A stretch of DNA of 64,000 bases from DATMTS01 sp035564555 (lineage in GTDB: Bacteria > Actinomycetota > Actinomycetes > Actinomycetales > Microbacteriaceae): positions 1-64,000 of the forward strand of contig DATMTS010000006.1 in assembly GCA_035564555.1 (NCBI GenBank), given 5' to 3'. The position numbers and the translations under genes were made by a program. The notes beneath the pieces are model-generated. The model saw only the letters and a program-made list of their open reading frames with translations, ran no database searches and was not told the DNA's origin. Below, in pieces: positions 35,754-44,009 of this stretch. Position 1 is the first letter of the stretch, and each line of letters begins with the position of its first letter.

Positions 35754-36682
35754 CAGATCGGCCTCCGCTCGTGCGCGTGCTCGTGGTCGTGACCCGGGTC
35801 GTGCTGCTCGTCGTGCTGCGCGTGGGATCCGTCGGGATGCGCCTGCGGCCCCTCCGCCGTTCCGACGACGACGATGCGGCCGCGCGTGCGGATCACATCG
35901 ACCTGCGATCCGTACAGGTCGCTGAGCACGTCGCTGCGTAGCACCTCGTCTGGCGTGCCGATGCGGAATCGGCCGCCGGCCAGGTACAGCACCCGGTCGA
36001 CCATGTCGAGCACCGGATTGACGTCGTGCGTGACGAACAGCACGCCGAGTCGACGACGCCGCCGGCTCTCGTCGATGAGTTCGCTCACGCCGCGCTGGTT
36101 CGCGAGGTCGAGGGAGAGCAGCGGTTCGTCGCAGAGCAGCAACTGCGGATCCGCGGCGAGCGCCTGGGCGACACGCAGCCGCTGCTGCTCTCCGCCGGAG
36201 AGCAGCGAGATCGGAGTGTTCGCGTACTCGGCCGCGCCCACGGCCTGCAACAGCTCGTCGACTCGCGCGTGACGTCGCGAGGTCGGCAGGGCGACACCCC
36301 AGCGATGCCCGTCGAGGCCCAGGGCGACCAGGTCGCGCGCGCGAAGCGGCGTGCCCTCGTCCGCGAGCTTCTGCTGCGGGATGTATCCGATTCGCCTATT
36401 GCCGCGCGTGACGGGTTCGCCCAGCACCCGCAGGTCGCCGGCGGTCAGGCGGTACTGACCCAGGATGGCCTTGAGCAGGCTGCTCTTGCCCGATCCGTTC
36501 GCACCGAGCACCGCGATGAACTCGCCGCCGTGCACATCGAGGTCGAGGCCGTGCCACAGGGTGCGCTCCCCGAAGCGCAGGGCGGCATCCCGGATGCTGA
36601 GCACTCGCTCGCGGGATGCCTGCCTGCCGGAGGCATCCGCGCTGACCTCGATCACGGGGGAGAGACTACCGCGCAAGCGCAT
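35753..36682 (-). CDS. znuC: Zinc ABC transporter ATPase with His-rich tail
   Basis: 309 residues. Walker A GANGSGKSSLLKAI, signature LSGGEQQRLRVAQAL, Walker B LLLCDEPLLSLD and H-loop VTHD. The C-terminal ~30 residues are His/Asp rich (HAQHDEQHDPGHDHEHAHE), a likely zinc-buffering tail. Its ATG overlaps the znuA 3' end by 17 bp. Confidence 0.93.
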   Translation of the reverse strand: MRLRGSLSPVIEVSADASGRQASRERVLSIRDAALRFGERTLWHGLDLDVHGGEFIAVLGANGSGKSSLLKAILGQYRLTAGDLRVLGEPVTRGNRRIGYIPQQKLADEGTPLRARDLVALGLDGHRWGVALPTSRRHARVDELLQAVGAAEYANTPISLLSGGEQQRLRVAQALAADPQLLLCDEPLLSLDLANQRGVSELIDESRRRRRLGVLFVTHDVNPVLDMVDRVLYLAGGRFRIGTPDEVLRSDVLSDLYGSQVDVIRTRGRIVVVGTAEGPQAHPDGSHAQHDEQHDPGHDHEHAHERRPI

Positions 36683-37586
36683 CCCCGACCGCCGTCAGGT
36701 TCGCAGTCATCCAGCCGATGTAGTCGTCGCCTGCCGGCATCGTCTCGCCGACCGGCACGACCGGGATGCTCTCGGCCTTCGCCGCCTTGAGCACCTGCTC
36801 GGTCTGCGGCCCCATGGTCTGATCGTTGTAGGCCAGCAGGTCGACCCGGTGCTGAGCGAACAGGGCGAGCGTGTCGCGTAGCACCGACGGAGGAACGTCG
36901 CTGTCGTTCTCGATCGCCTCGCTGAACTTGTGCGGAGTGCGGTCGACCAGGCCGATCGCGTCGAGCATGTAGAGCGGAACCGGCTCGGTGATCGCGGCGC
37001 CACGACCGGCGAACTTCGCCTTGAGGTCCGCCTCGGTGCGCTCCAGCGAACCGAGCTTGGCCGTGAACACGGCGACATTCTTCGTGAACAGCGCCGTGTC
37101 TGCCGGATCGGCCGAGGAGAATGCGGCGACGATACGGTCGGCGACCTTCTGCATGGTCGGGAAGTCGTACCAGAGGTGTTCGTTGAACGCACCGCCGGCG
37201 CTCTGGTCGTAGCCGGACGCGTCGGCGGCATTCACGACGGTCGCGGAGTCGTTGCCTGCCGCATTGCGCATCGTGGTCATGAAGTCGTCGTAGCCGCCGC
37301 CGTTCTCGATGATCACACGGGCCTTGGCGATCTCGAGTTGGTTCCGGGGGTCGGCTTGGTACTCGTGCGGATCTTTGTCGGGGTCGTCGATGATCGAGGT
37401 GACCCGCACCCGATCGCCGCCGAGCTGCTTCGCGATATCTCCATACACGTCGGTGGAGGCGACCACCGTGATCGGCCCCGCGCCATCGGCGGTGGCCCCG
37501 GGGGCAGGAGCAGCGGAGCATCCGGCGAGGGCGAGTACGCCGCCCGCGATCACGGCCGTTGACAGGATTGCGCGCTGAATTCTCAC
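36666..37586 (-). CDS. znuA: Zinc-binding lipoprotein of ABC transporter
   Basis: 306 residues. Lipoprotein signal VLALAGCSAAP. Ligand motifs of the ZnuA/TroA type: DPHEYQ (near 72), NEHLWYD (near 133), DAIGL-region and acidic NDQTMGP. The usual His-rich loop between is absent. Captures extracellular Zn(II) for ZnuBC. The start codon is GTG at 37586. A Zur-like box lies 21 bp upstream. Confidence 0.92.
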   Translation of the reverse strand: MRIQRAILSTAVIAGGVLALAGCSAAPAPGATADGAGPITVVASTDVYGDIAKQLGGDRVRVTSIIDDPDKDPHEYQADPRNQLEIAKARVIIENGGGYDDFMTTMRNAAGNDSATVVNAADASGYDQSAGGAFNEHLWYDFPTMQKVADRIVAAFSSADPADTALFTKNVAVFTAKLGSLERTEADLKAKFAGRGAAITEPVPLYMLDAIGLVDRTPHKFSEAIENDSDVPPSVLRDTLALFAQHRVDLLAYNDQTMGPQTEQVLKAAKAESIPVVPVGETMPAGDDYIGWMTANLTAVGDALAR

Positions 37587-37606
37587 GACGACTACGTTAG
37601 CGCCTA

Positions 37607-37623
37607 TTGATAATGATTGTCAA
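37607..37623. promoter_or_regulatory. Zur-box-like palindrome before znuA
   Basis: TTGATAATGATTGTCAA, a near-perfect 17-bp inverted repeat (TTGA-AAT / ATT-TCAA), in an A+T-rich patch 21 bp before the znuA start codon. It matches the form of Fur/Zur-family operators, and the znu-zur context favours Zur. Confidence 0.8.
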
Positions 37624-37680
37624 AACCAACACGGGTCCCGGCGCCTCGCTCTGGGGACCCCGTGACGTAGCCTGGCGGAC

Positions 37681-38373
37681 ATGACGACGCATCTGATCAC
37701 GGGGGCCGGATCCGGCATCGGCGCGGCTCTCGCACAGCGTCTCGCAGCGCGCGGCGATGACCTGGTGCTTCTCGCGCGGAACGCCGGACGCGCTCGTGTT
37801 CTGCGCGAGCGGTTCCCGGACGCCGCCACGCTGGTCGCCGACCTCGAAGAGCCCGAGCGGATGTCGTGGGCCTTCGGGCAGCAGGAGGTGCCGGCATCCA
37901 TCGACTCCCTCGTGCACTGCGCGGGGATCGTCGAACTCGGTCCCGTAGGCGACCTCTCTGCAGCCCTCTGGCAGCGCACCCTCGCCGTGAACACGATCGC
38001 GCCCGCCGAGTTGACCAGGCTGCTGCTTCCGTCGCTGCGCGCCGCGCGCGGACAGGTGGTGTTCGTGAACTCCGGAGCCGGGCTGCACGCGAGCGCCGAC
38101 TGGAGCGCATACGCGGCCAGCAAGTTCGCCTTGCGTGCACTTGCCGATGCGCTGCGCGGCGAGGAGCAGCCCAACGGCATCCGCGTGACCACGGTGTATC
38201 CCGGCCGCACCGCGACCCCCATGCAGCAGAAGGTGCACGCGCAGGAGGGCCGGGACTACCGCCCGGCCGACTGGATCGACCCCGAATCGGTGGCGACGGC
38301 GATCGTCGCCGCACTCGACCTGCCCCCGGATGCGGAACTGACCGAGATCACGGTGCGTCCCGCACCACGCTGA
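37681..38373 (+). CDS. Short-chain dehydrogenase/reductase
   Basis: 230 residues. Rossmann LITGAGSGIGAALAQ and catalytic Ser-Tyr-Lys (VNSGAG, YAASK near 145). Classical SDR; substrate unknown. It is divergent from znuA and convergent with bkdC across a structured intergenic region. Confidence 0.87.
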   Translation: MTTHLITGAGSGIGAALAQRLAARGDDLVLLARNAGRARVLRERFPDAATLVADLEEPERMSWAFGQQEVPASIDSLVHCAGIVELGPVGDLSAALWQRTLAVNTIAPAELTRLLLPSLRAARGQVVFVNSGAGLHASADWSAYAASKFALRALADALRGEEQPNGIRVTTVYPGRTATPMQQKVHAQEGRDYRPADWIDPESVATAIVAALDLPPDAELTEITVRPAPR

Positions 38374-38455
38374 CCCGGCTCCCGGCCGCCTGCACCCGCC
38401 TGCACCCGCCTCGACCCGCCTGCCTACCGCTTCGACGCGCCTGTCTACCGCTTCG

Positions 38456-38516
38456 AAATCAGGTGACAGTGGGCGCCGACTGGATAATCCAGCCGAGCCG
38501 GCGCCTCACCTGATTT
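38456..38516. repeat. Multi-stem intergenic palindrome
   Basis: Three nested stems: AAATCAGGTGA / TCACCTGATTT (38456-38466, 38506-38516), GGCGCCG / CGGCGCC (38472-38478, 38499-38505) and CTGGAT / ATCCAG (38480-38485, 38487-38492). It lies between the convergent SDR and bkdC genes, so it may act as a bidirectional terminator or be a REP-like element. Confidence 0.75.
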
Positions 38517-38547
38517 TGATACGGAGGTGGGAAGCCGGGGGACGCGC

Positions 38548-38587
38548 GGAGGTGGAAGGACGGAGGTGGAAGGACGGAGGTGGGATG
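38548..38587. repeat. 14-bp tandem repeat
   Basis: GGAGGTGGAAGGAC occurs twice in tandem (38548-38561, 38562-38575) with a third diverged copy ending near 38587. It adjoins the 3' end of bkdC; the rest of 38374-38592 also holds short CCTGCACCCG repeats. Confidence 0.7.
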
Positions 38588-38592
38588 CCGGA

Positions 38593-40071
38593 TCAGTCCA
38601 GCAGGAGCGCGGGCTCCTCGATGATCGAGGCGACGTCGGCGAGGAACCGGCTGGCGACATCCCCGTCGACCACCCGGTGATCGAACGAAGCGCCCAGCGT
38701 CGTCACGTAACGCGGGCGGACCTCGCCGTCGACCACCCAGGGCTTCTGTTTGATGGTGCCCAGCGCGACGATCGCGACCTCGCCCGGATTGAGGATCGGG
38801 GTGCCGGTGTCCATGCCGAAGACGCCGATGTTGGTGATCGTGACGGTGCCGTTCGCCATGTCGGCGGGCTGCGTCTTGCCGTCGCGCGCGGTGATCGTGA
38901 GGTTCTCCAAGGCGCCCGCGAGTTCGAGCAAGCTCATCGCCTGTGCCTCCTTGACATTCGGCACGATCAGCCCGCGCGGCGTCGCCGCGGCGATGCCGAG
39001 GTTCACGAAATGGTGCACGACGATCTCGTCGTCGGTCCAGGTCGAGTTGACCATGGGGTTGCGACGCACCGCCCAGATGATCGCCTTGGCGATGATCAGC
39101 AGCGGCGACACCTTGACGCCGGCGAAGTCGGGCGAGGACTTCAGCCGCTTCACGAACTCCATGGTGCGCGTCGCGTCGACGTCGACGAACAACCCGACGT
39201 GGGGTGCCGTGAACGCGCTCGAGACCATGGCCGAGGCGATCGCCTTGCGCACTCCCTTGACCGGAATGCGGTCTTCCCGGTCTTCTGGCCACTGCGGCGT
39301 CTGGATGTTGCGGAACACGCTCGCCTGGCTCGCTTCGCGGATCACGTCGTCCCTGGTGATCTCACCGGCGATGCCCGTCGGGTTCACCATGGTCAGGTCG
39401 ACGCCCAGATCTTTGGCCAGTTTGCGGATCGGCGGTTTGGCCACCACGGGAACCGCGGATGCCGCAGGCACCAGATCCGCCGTCGCGGGCACGTGTCGTC
39501 CGGCCCCGGCCGGCATCCGGGCGCCGCGCGCCCCAGCCGCGGCCTCCGAGCGGCCGACTGCCGACCCCTGCGACGAAGGCGCAGCACCCGCAGCGCCAGC
39601 ACCGCCAGCACCCGTACCGGTCGCGGGCCGTGCAGTGCGGCGCCGACTGGTTCCGTGCCCGGCGGAGCCGTAACCGACTAACACGCTTCCGGACTTCTCC
39701 GGCTCGCCCTCGCGCTCGATCGCCGACGCAGCGGCCTCGTCGGCACCAAGCGATCCGCCCGAGACCTCCGCGCCGCCGACCGCGCCGCCGTCCGCGCCGC
39801 CGTCCTCCGCGCCGCCGCCGACCGCATCACCCGAGTCGACGACCGTGATGATCGGGGTTCCCACGTCCACCGTGTCGCCCTCGCCGACCAGCAGCTGCCC
39901 CACGACGCCGTCGAACGGCGACGGCAGTTCGACCAGCGACTTCGCCGTCTCGATCTCGACGAGCACCTGGTTCACGCTGACGCTCTCACCCGGCGCGACC
40001 TTCCACGACACGATCTCAGCCTCGGTCAGACCCTCCCCGACATCCGGCAGCAGGAACTGGGATTCACTCAT
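38593..40071 (-). CDS. bkdC: Branched-chain 2-oxoacid dehydrogenase E2 (lipoyl acyltransferase)
   Basis: 492 residues. N-terminal lipoyl domain with lysine in EIETAKSLVELPS (about residue 44). Long Gly/Ala/Asp-rich linkers follow, then a peripheral-subunit-binding domain (VRKLAKDLGVDLTMV-type near 215) and the C-terminal catalytic domain with FDHRVVDGD. It transfers acyl groups to CoA. Third enzyme gene of the E1alpha-E1beta-E2 series; E3 is elsewhere. Confidence 0.9.
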   Translation of the reverse strand: MSESQFLLPDVGEGLTEAEIVSWKVAPGESVSVNQVLVEIETAKSLVELPSPFDGVVGQLLVGEGDTVDVGTPIITVVDSGDAVGGGAEDGGADGGAVGGAEVSGGSLGADEAAASAIEREGEPEKSGSVLVGYGSAGHGTSRRRTARPATGTGAGGAGAAGAAPSSQGSAVGRSEAAAGARGARMPAGAGRHVPATADLVPAASAVPVVAKPPIRKLAKDLGVDLTMVNPTGIAGEITRDDVIREASQASVFRNIQTPQWPEDREDRIPVKGVRKAIASAMVSSAFTAPHVGLFVDVDATRTMEFVKRLKSSPDFAGVKVSPLLIIAKAIIWAVRRNPMVNSTWTDDEIVVHHFVNLGIAAATPRGLIVPNVKEAQAMSLLELAGALENLTITARDGKTQPADMANGTVTITNIGVFGMDTGTPILNPGEVAIVALGTIKQKPWVVDGEVRPRYVTTLGASFDHRVVDGDVASRFLADVASIIEEPALLLD

Positions 40072-40119
40072 GGTGTGGCATCCTTTCGGCGCGCATTGCA
40101 GCTCAGTGAGCGAGCGCGG

Positions 40120-41253
40120 TCAGTAGGCGAGCGCGCGGTCGACCGCTTCGAGCACGCGGTCGGCATCGGGCAAGAAGACGTCTTCGAGCTTGGCGGGTGG
40201 GAACGGGGTGTCGAATCCGCTCACCCGCAGCACCGGCGCCTCCAGGGAGTAGAACGCCTTCTCTGTCACCGTGGCCGCTATCTCGCTGCCGACGCTGACG
40301 AAGCCGTGCGCCTCCTGGGCGACGACAAGGCGTGTGGTCTTCCGCACCGATTCGAGGATCGGCGCGTAGTCGATGGGCGACAAGGAGCGCAGATCGACGA
40401 CCTCGATGCTGGTGCCCTCCTCGGCAGCGAGCTCAGCGGCGCGCAACAGTGTCGAGACCATGGCGCCGTGGCCGACCAGCGTGACATCCGTTCCCGTGCG
40501 CACCACGCGACTGGCGTGCAGCGGCACGGCGGGAGCCGACAGATCGACCTCGCCCTTCGGCCAGTACCGGCTCTTCGGCTCGAGAAAGACGATCGGGTCG
40601 GACGAGGCGATCGACTGGCGCATCATCCAATACGCGTCGTTCGGCGTCGATGGGCTGACCACGCGCAGGCCGGGCGTGTGAGCGAAGTACGCCTCCGGGC
40701 TCTCCTGATGGTGTTCCACGGCGCCGATGTGACCGCCGTACGGGATGCGGATCACGACGGGCATCGAGATGGCGCCCTCGTGCCGCGCAGTGAGCTTGGC
40801 CAGTTGCGTCGTGATCTGATCGAAGGCCGGGAAGACGAAGCCGTCGAACTGGATCTCGCACACCGGTCGGAAGCCGCGCATCGCCAGCCCGATCGCCGTG
40901 CCGACGATTCCCGACTCGGCCAGCGGGGTGTCGAGCACTCGTCGGGTGCCGAATTCGGCCTGCAGCCCCTCGGTGACGCGGAACACTCCGCCGAGGGTTC
41001 CGATGTCCTCGCCCATCAGGATGACCTTCGAGTCATCGAGCATCGCCTGCCGCATCCCCGCGTTCAGCGCCTTGGCCATCGGCAGGTTCTGGATGCCGCG
41101 CTCCTGACCATCGGATGCGCCGGGCGTCTGCGCGGTCGCTGCTCCGGACGTCGGTCCGCCGCCGGGAGCCTCGGCCGCCGTGCCCGCAGAGGCCGCACCG
41201 TTCGGCGCCGCGTCGTTGCGTTCGATTCGGGTGCGCATCGTGTCGTTGATCAC
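40120..41253 (-). CDS. bkdB: Branched-chain 2-oxoacid dehydrogenase E1 beta
   Basis: 377 residues. The first ~58 residues are a low-complexity Ala/Gly/Pro-rich extension before the conserved MAKALNAGMRQAM. The body contains GEDIGTLGGVFRVTEGL and ADRVLEAVDRAL-like ends of transketolase-type E1 beta. GTG start at 41253 overlaps the E1 alpha stop (GTGA). The extension may be real or the true start may be the later Met at about 41079. Confidence 0.9.
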   Translation of the reverse strand: MINDTMRTRIERNDAAPNGAASAGTAAEAPGGGPTSGAATAQTPGASDGQERGIQNLPMAKALNAGMRQAMLDDSKVILMGEDIGTLGGVFRVTEGLQAEFGTRRVLDTPLAESGIVGTAIGLAMRGFRPVCEIQFDGFVFPAFDQITTQLAKLTARHEGAISMPVVIRIPYGGHIGAVEHHQESPEAYFAHTPGLRVVSPSTPNDAYWMMRQSIASSDPIVFLEPKSRYWPKGEVDLSAPAVPLHASRVVRTGTDVTLVGHGAMVSTLLRAAELAAEEGTSIEVVDLRSLSPIDYAPILESVRKTTRLVVAQEAHGFVSVGSEIAATVTEKAFYSLEAPVLRVSGFDTPFPPAKLEDVFLPDADRVLEAVDRALAY

Positions 41254-42440
41254 CGGGCGACCTCCGTCGGGGTCGCCGCTCCGCCGGCTTCCGGCGTCTC
41301 CAGCGACGATTCGTACCGTTGCAGCCAGGCCCGCTGCTCGCTCGTCACGGGATGCTGCTCGGAATACACGTGATCGAAGATCGTCTCCAGCACCGGCGCC
41401 TGCAATTCGAGCGTCCGACGGCGCACATCCGCAGCCAGGTCATCGGCGTCCCGTTCGGCGTCCTCGAACACGGATGCCGGGGCACCGCGCTCCTTGAGGT
41501 AGGCGCGGAAGCGCTCGATGGGATCGCGACCGGCCCAGTGCGACTCCTCGTCGCTGCCGCGGTATCGGGTCGGGTCGTCGCTGGTGGTGTGCGCTCCCAT
41601 GCGATAGGTGACCGCCTCGATCAGGCTCGGGCCACGACCGGCGCGCGCGTCGTCGAGGTGCTTGGCACTCACCGCGTAGCTGGCGAGCACGTCGTTGCCG
41701 TCGACCTGCACCCCGGGGATGCCGAATCCGCTCGAACGCAGATAGAGCGGGGTGCGCGACTGGGTCGAAACGGGAACCGAGATCGCCCACTGGTTGTTCT
41801 GCAGGAAGAAGACCTGAGGGGTCTGGTAGCTGGCGGCGAACACGAACGCCTCGCTGACATCCCCCTCAGAGCTCGCTCCGTCGCCGAAGTAGACCATCAC
41901 GGCGGCGTCCCGCTGCGGGTCGCCGGTTCCCACGGCACCGTCGAGGTTCATGCCCATCGCATAGCCGGTCGCGTGCAACACCTGGGTGCCCAGCACCAGC
42001 GTATAGATGTGGAAATTGCCGTTCGCGGGGTCGGTGGGATCCCATCCGCCGTTGGTCACACCGCGCATCACCCTGATGATGTCGACCGGATCGACGCCGC
42101 GGATCATGCCGGCGACGTGCTCCCGGTAGGAGGGGAAGAGGTGGTCCTGCGGGCGAGCGGCGTGCGCCGATCCGACCTGGGCGGCTTCCTGCCCGCGGCT
42201 CGGCGGCCAGAGTGCGAGCTGCCCCTGCCGCTGCAGGTTGGTCGCTTCGGCGTCGAATCGGCGCACGGCGACCATGTCGCGGTAGAACCGGGCATGGTCG
42301 GCGTCCGACAGCCGGTCGAGGTAGGGAAGGTACTCGGCGGCCGCGTCGGTGGGCTGGAAGCTGCCGCCCGCCGTGATCATCTGAATGGTCGGGGCCGTCG
42401 GGGTCACGAACGGCGGGAAGGTCTCGCTGGCGGCAGGCAC
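41250..42440 (-). CDS. bkdA: Branched-chain 2-oxoacid dehydrogenase E1 alpha
   Basis: 396 residues. Thiamine diphosphate motif GDGASSEGDVSEAF ending QNNQWAIS, plus RGQEAAQVGSAHA. The GTG start at 42440 lies 4 bp after the aminotransferase stop. It decarboxylates branched-chain 2-oxoacids to prime branched fatty acids, or degrades them. Confidence 0.92.
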   Translation of the reverse strand: MPAASETFPPFVTPTAPTIQMITAGGSFQPTDAAAEYLPYLDRLSDADHARFYRDMVAVRRFDAEATNLQRQGQLALWPPSRGQEAAQVGSAHAARPQDHLFPSYREHVAGMIRGVDPVDIIRVMRGVTNGGWDPTDPANGNFHIYTLVLGTQVLHATGYAMGMNLDGAVGTGDPQRDAAVMVYFGDGASSEGDVSEAFVFAASYQTPQVFFLQNNQWAISVPVSTQSRTPLYLRSSGFGIPGVQVDGNDVLASYAVSAKHLDDARAGRGPSLIEAVTYRMGAHTTSDDPTRYRGSDEESHWAGRDPIERFRAYLKERGAPASVFEDAERDADDLAADVRRRTLELQAPVLETIFDHVYSEQHPVTSEQRAWLQRYESSLETPEAGGAATPTEVAR

Positions 42441-42444
42441 CGTA

Positions 42445-43551
42445 CTAACCTAACCGCCGGGCTGGGTGGTTCAGTGGTAGGTTCCGCACAATCTCCTCGC
42501 AGACGGCTAGGAGTTTCTCCACAGATTCCTCCTCGCCGACCGACACTCGGATGCCCTCGGGTGGGAACGCCCGCACCGCCAGACCGGCATCGAAGAACGC
42601 GTCGGCGGCGGCCGAGGTCTCATCGCCGGTCGCCAACCAGACGAAGTTCCCCTGCGCCTGCGGCACGTTCCAGCCCTGCTCGATGAGCGCGTCGCGCAGC
42701 TGGTCGCGGCGAAGCGCGATACGCGCCACGCGTTCGAGCAACTCGTCCTGCCGGTCGAGGGATGCCAGTGCCGCGGCCTGTGCCGCGTCGGTCACCGACA
42801 TCGGTATCGCGGCCGAACGCGCCGCATTGAGGATGGGCTCAGGGCCGATCGCATAGCCGATACGCAAACCGGCCAGGCCGTACGCCTTCGAGAAGGTGCG
42901 CAGCAGCACCAGGTTGGGGTAGCGGTCGAGCAGCGGGGCGCCGTCGACGCGCTCGGGATCGGTGGTGAACTCGAAGTACGCCTCGTCGAGCAGCACGAGC
43001 CGGTCGCGCGGAACCTTCGACATGAAGTCCTCGAACTCCGCCCCGGTCACGATCGGCCCCGTCGGATTGTTCGGCGTGCACACGATGATCACCCGGGTGT
43101 CGTCGGTGATCGCATCCGCCATCGCGGCAAGGTCGTGGCCGCCGTCGGCACGATTGGGAACCCGCACGCTGGTCGCCCCGGAGACCGTCACCAGACCGGG
43201 ATACGCCTCGAAGGAGCGCCACGCGTACACCACCTCATCGCCGGGGCCCGCTGCCGCGTTGATGAACTGAGAGAGCAGGGCGACCGAGCCCGCACCAAGA
43301 TGCACCTGCGGCACCGAGACGTCGAACCGGTCGGCGAGCCTCTGCCGAACGGCGAGCGCCGCTCCGTCCGGGTAGCGGTTCAGTGCGTCGCTGGCGGCGA
43401 CGGCCGCGAGCACTCCCGGAAGCGGCGGAAACGGGTTCTCGTTGCTCGAGAGTTTGAACCCCTGCTCGGACGGCGCGCGGCCCTGCTGGTACGCCGCCAT
43501 CGCGGCGATCGCAGGCCGGAGCGAGACGGGTGTGCTCTGTTCGTTGCTCAC
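42445..43551 (-). CDS. Aminotransferase, HisC/phenylalanine type
   Basis: 368 residues, fold-type I PLP enzyme of the HisC family. SNENPFPPLPGV near the N-terminus, CTPNNPTGPI and PLP-Lys in TFSKAYGLAGLRIGY (Lys near 220). GTG at 43551 (VSNEQSTPV) is chosen over the upstream Met. It is the first gene of a run with bkdABC only 4 bp away. That suggests use on aromatic or branched-chain amino acids rather than histidine. Confidence 0.85.
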   Translation of the reverse strand: MSNEQSTPVSLRPAIAAMAAYQQGRAPSEQGFKLSSNENPFPPLPGVLAAVAASDALNRYPDGAALAVRQRLADRFDVSVPQVHLGAGSVALLSQFINAAAGPGDEVVYAWRSFEAYPGLVTVSGATSVRVPNRADGGHDLAAMADAITDDTRVIIVCTPNNPTGPIVTGAEFEDFMSKVPRDRLVLLDEAYFEFTTDPERVDGAPLLDRYPNLVLLRTFSKAYGLAGLRIGYAIGPEPILNAARSAAIPMSVTDAAQAAALASLDRQDELLERVARIALRRDQLRDALIEQGWNVPQAQGNFVWLATGDETSAAADAFFDAGLAVRAFPPEGIRVSVGEEESVEKLLAVCEEIVRNLPLNHPARRLG

Positions 43552-43622
43552 AGGGTTAAACGTACTCGCGGCGGCATGTGCGCGCCCTCGTGCTGACGGG
43601 CCCCGCATGGAATAGTTGTCGC

Positions 43623-44009
43623 ATGAGATTCCTGGTGAAGTTGATCATCAACGCGCTCGCCCTCTGGCTGACGACCTTCGTCGTGGCGGGCATCACCGTC
43701 GAGCCGTACGCAAACAACCAGTTCGCCACCATCGTCACCTATCTACTGGTCGCCCTCGTGTTCGGTATCGTCAACGGGGTCGTCGGAACGGTGGTGCGCG
43801 TGGTCGCATTTCCGCTCTACATCCTCACGCTCGGTCTACTGGCGCTGATCGTCAACGCGCTGTTGCTGATGCTCTCCGGATGGGTGACCGGCCTGTTCGG
43901 CTTCGGCCTGCACGTCGCGGGATTCTGGAGCGGATTCTGGGGCGCGATCGTGTTGTCGATCATCTCGTGGCTGATGGGTCTCCTCCTCCGTCCGCTGGTG
44001 CGACGCTGA
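43623..44009 (+). CDS. Phage-holin-family-4-like membrane protein
   Basis: 128 residues, four hydrophobic helices, beginning MRFLVKLIINALALWLTTFV. This family is common on bacterial chromosomes outside phages and is of unknown role. Its last 50 bp overlap convergently with the hydrolase-like gene at 43960. Confidence 0.8.
   Translation: MRFLVKLIINALALWLTTFVVAGITVEPYANNQFATIVTYLLVALVFGIVNGVVGTVVRVVAFPLYILTLGLLALIVNALLLMLSGWVTGLFGFGLHVAGFWSGFWGAIVLSIISWLMGLLLRPLVRR

Noticed and set aside
42463..42486. tRNA-like GGTGGTTCAGTGGTAGG string
   Set aside because: Lies inside the 3' end of the aminotransferase; no cloverleaf could be formed.
43623..44009. Holin-like gene as prophage evidence
   Set aside because: The family is common on chromosomes and no other phage genes are near.
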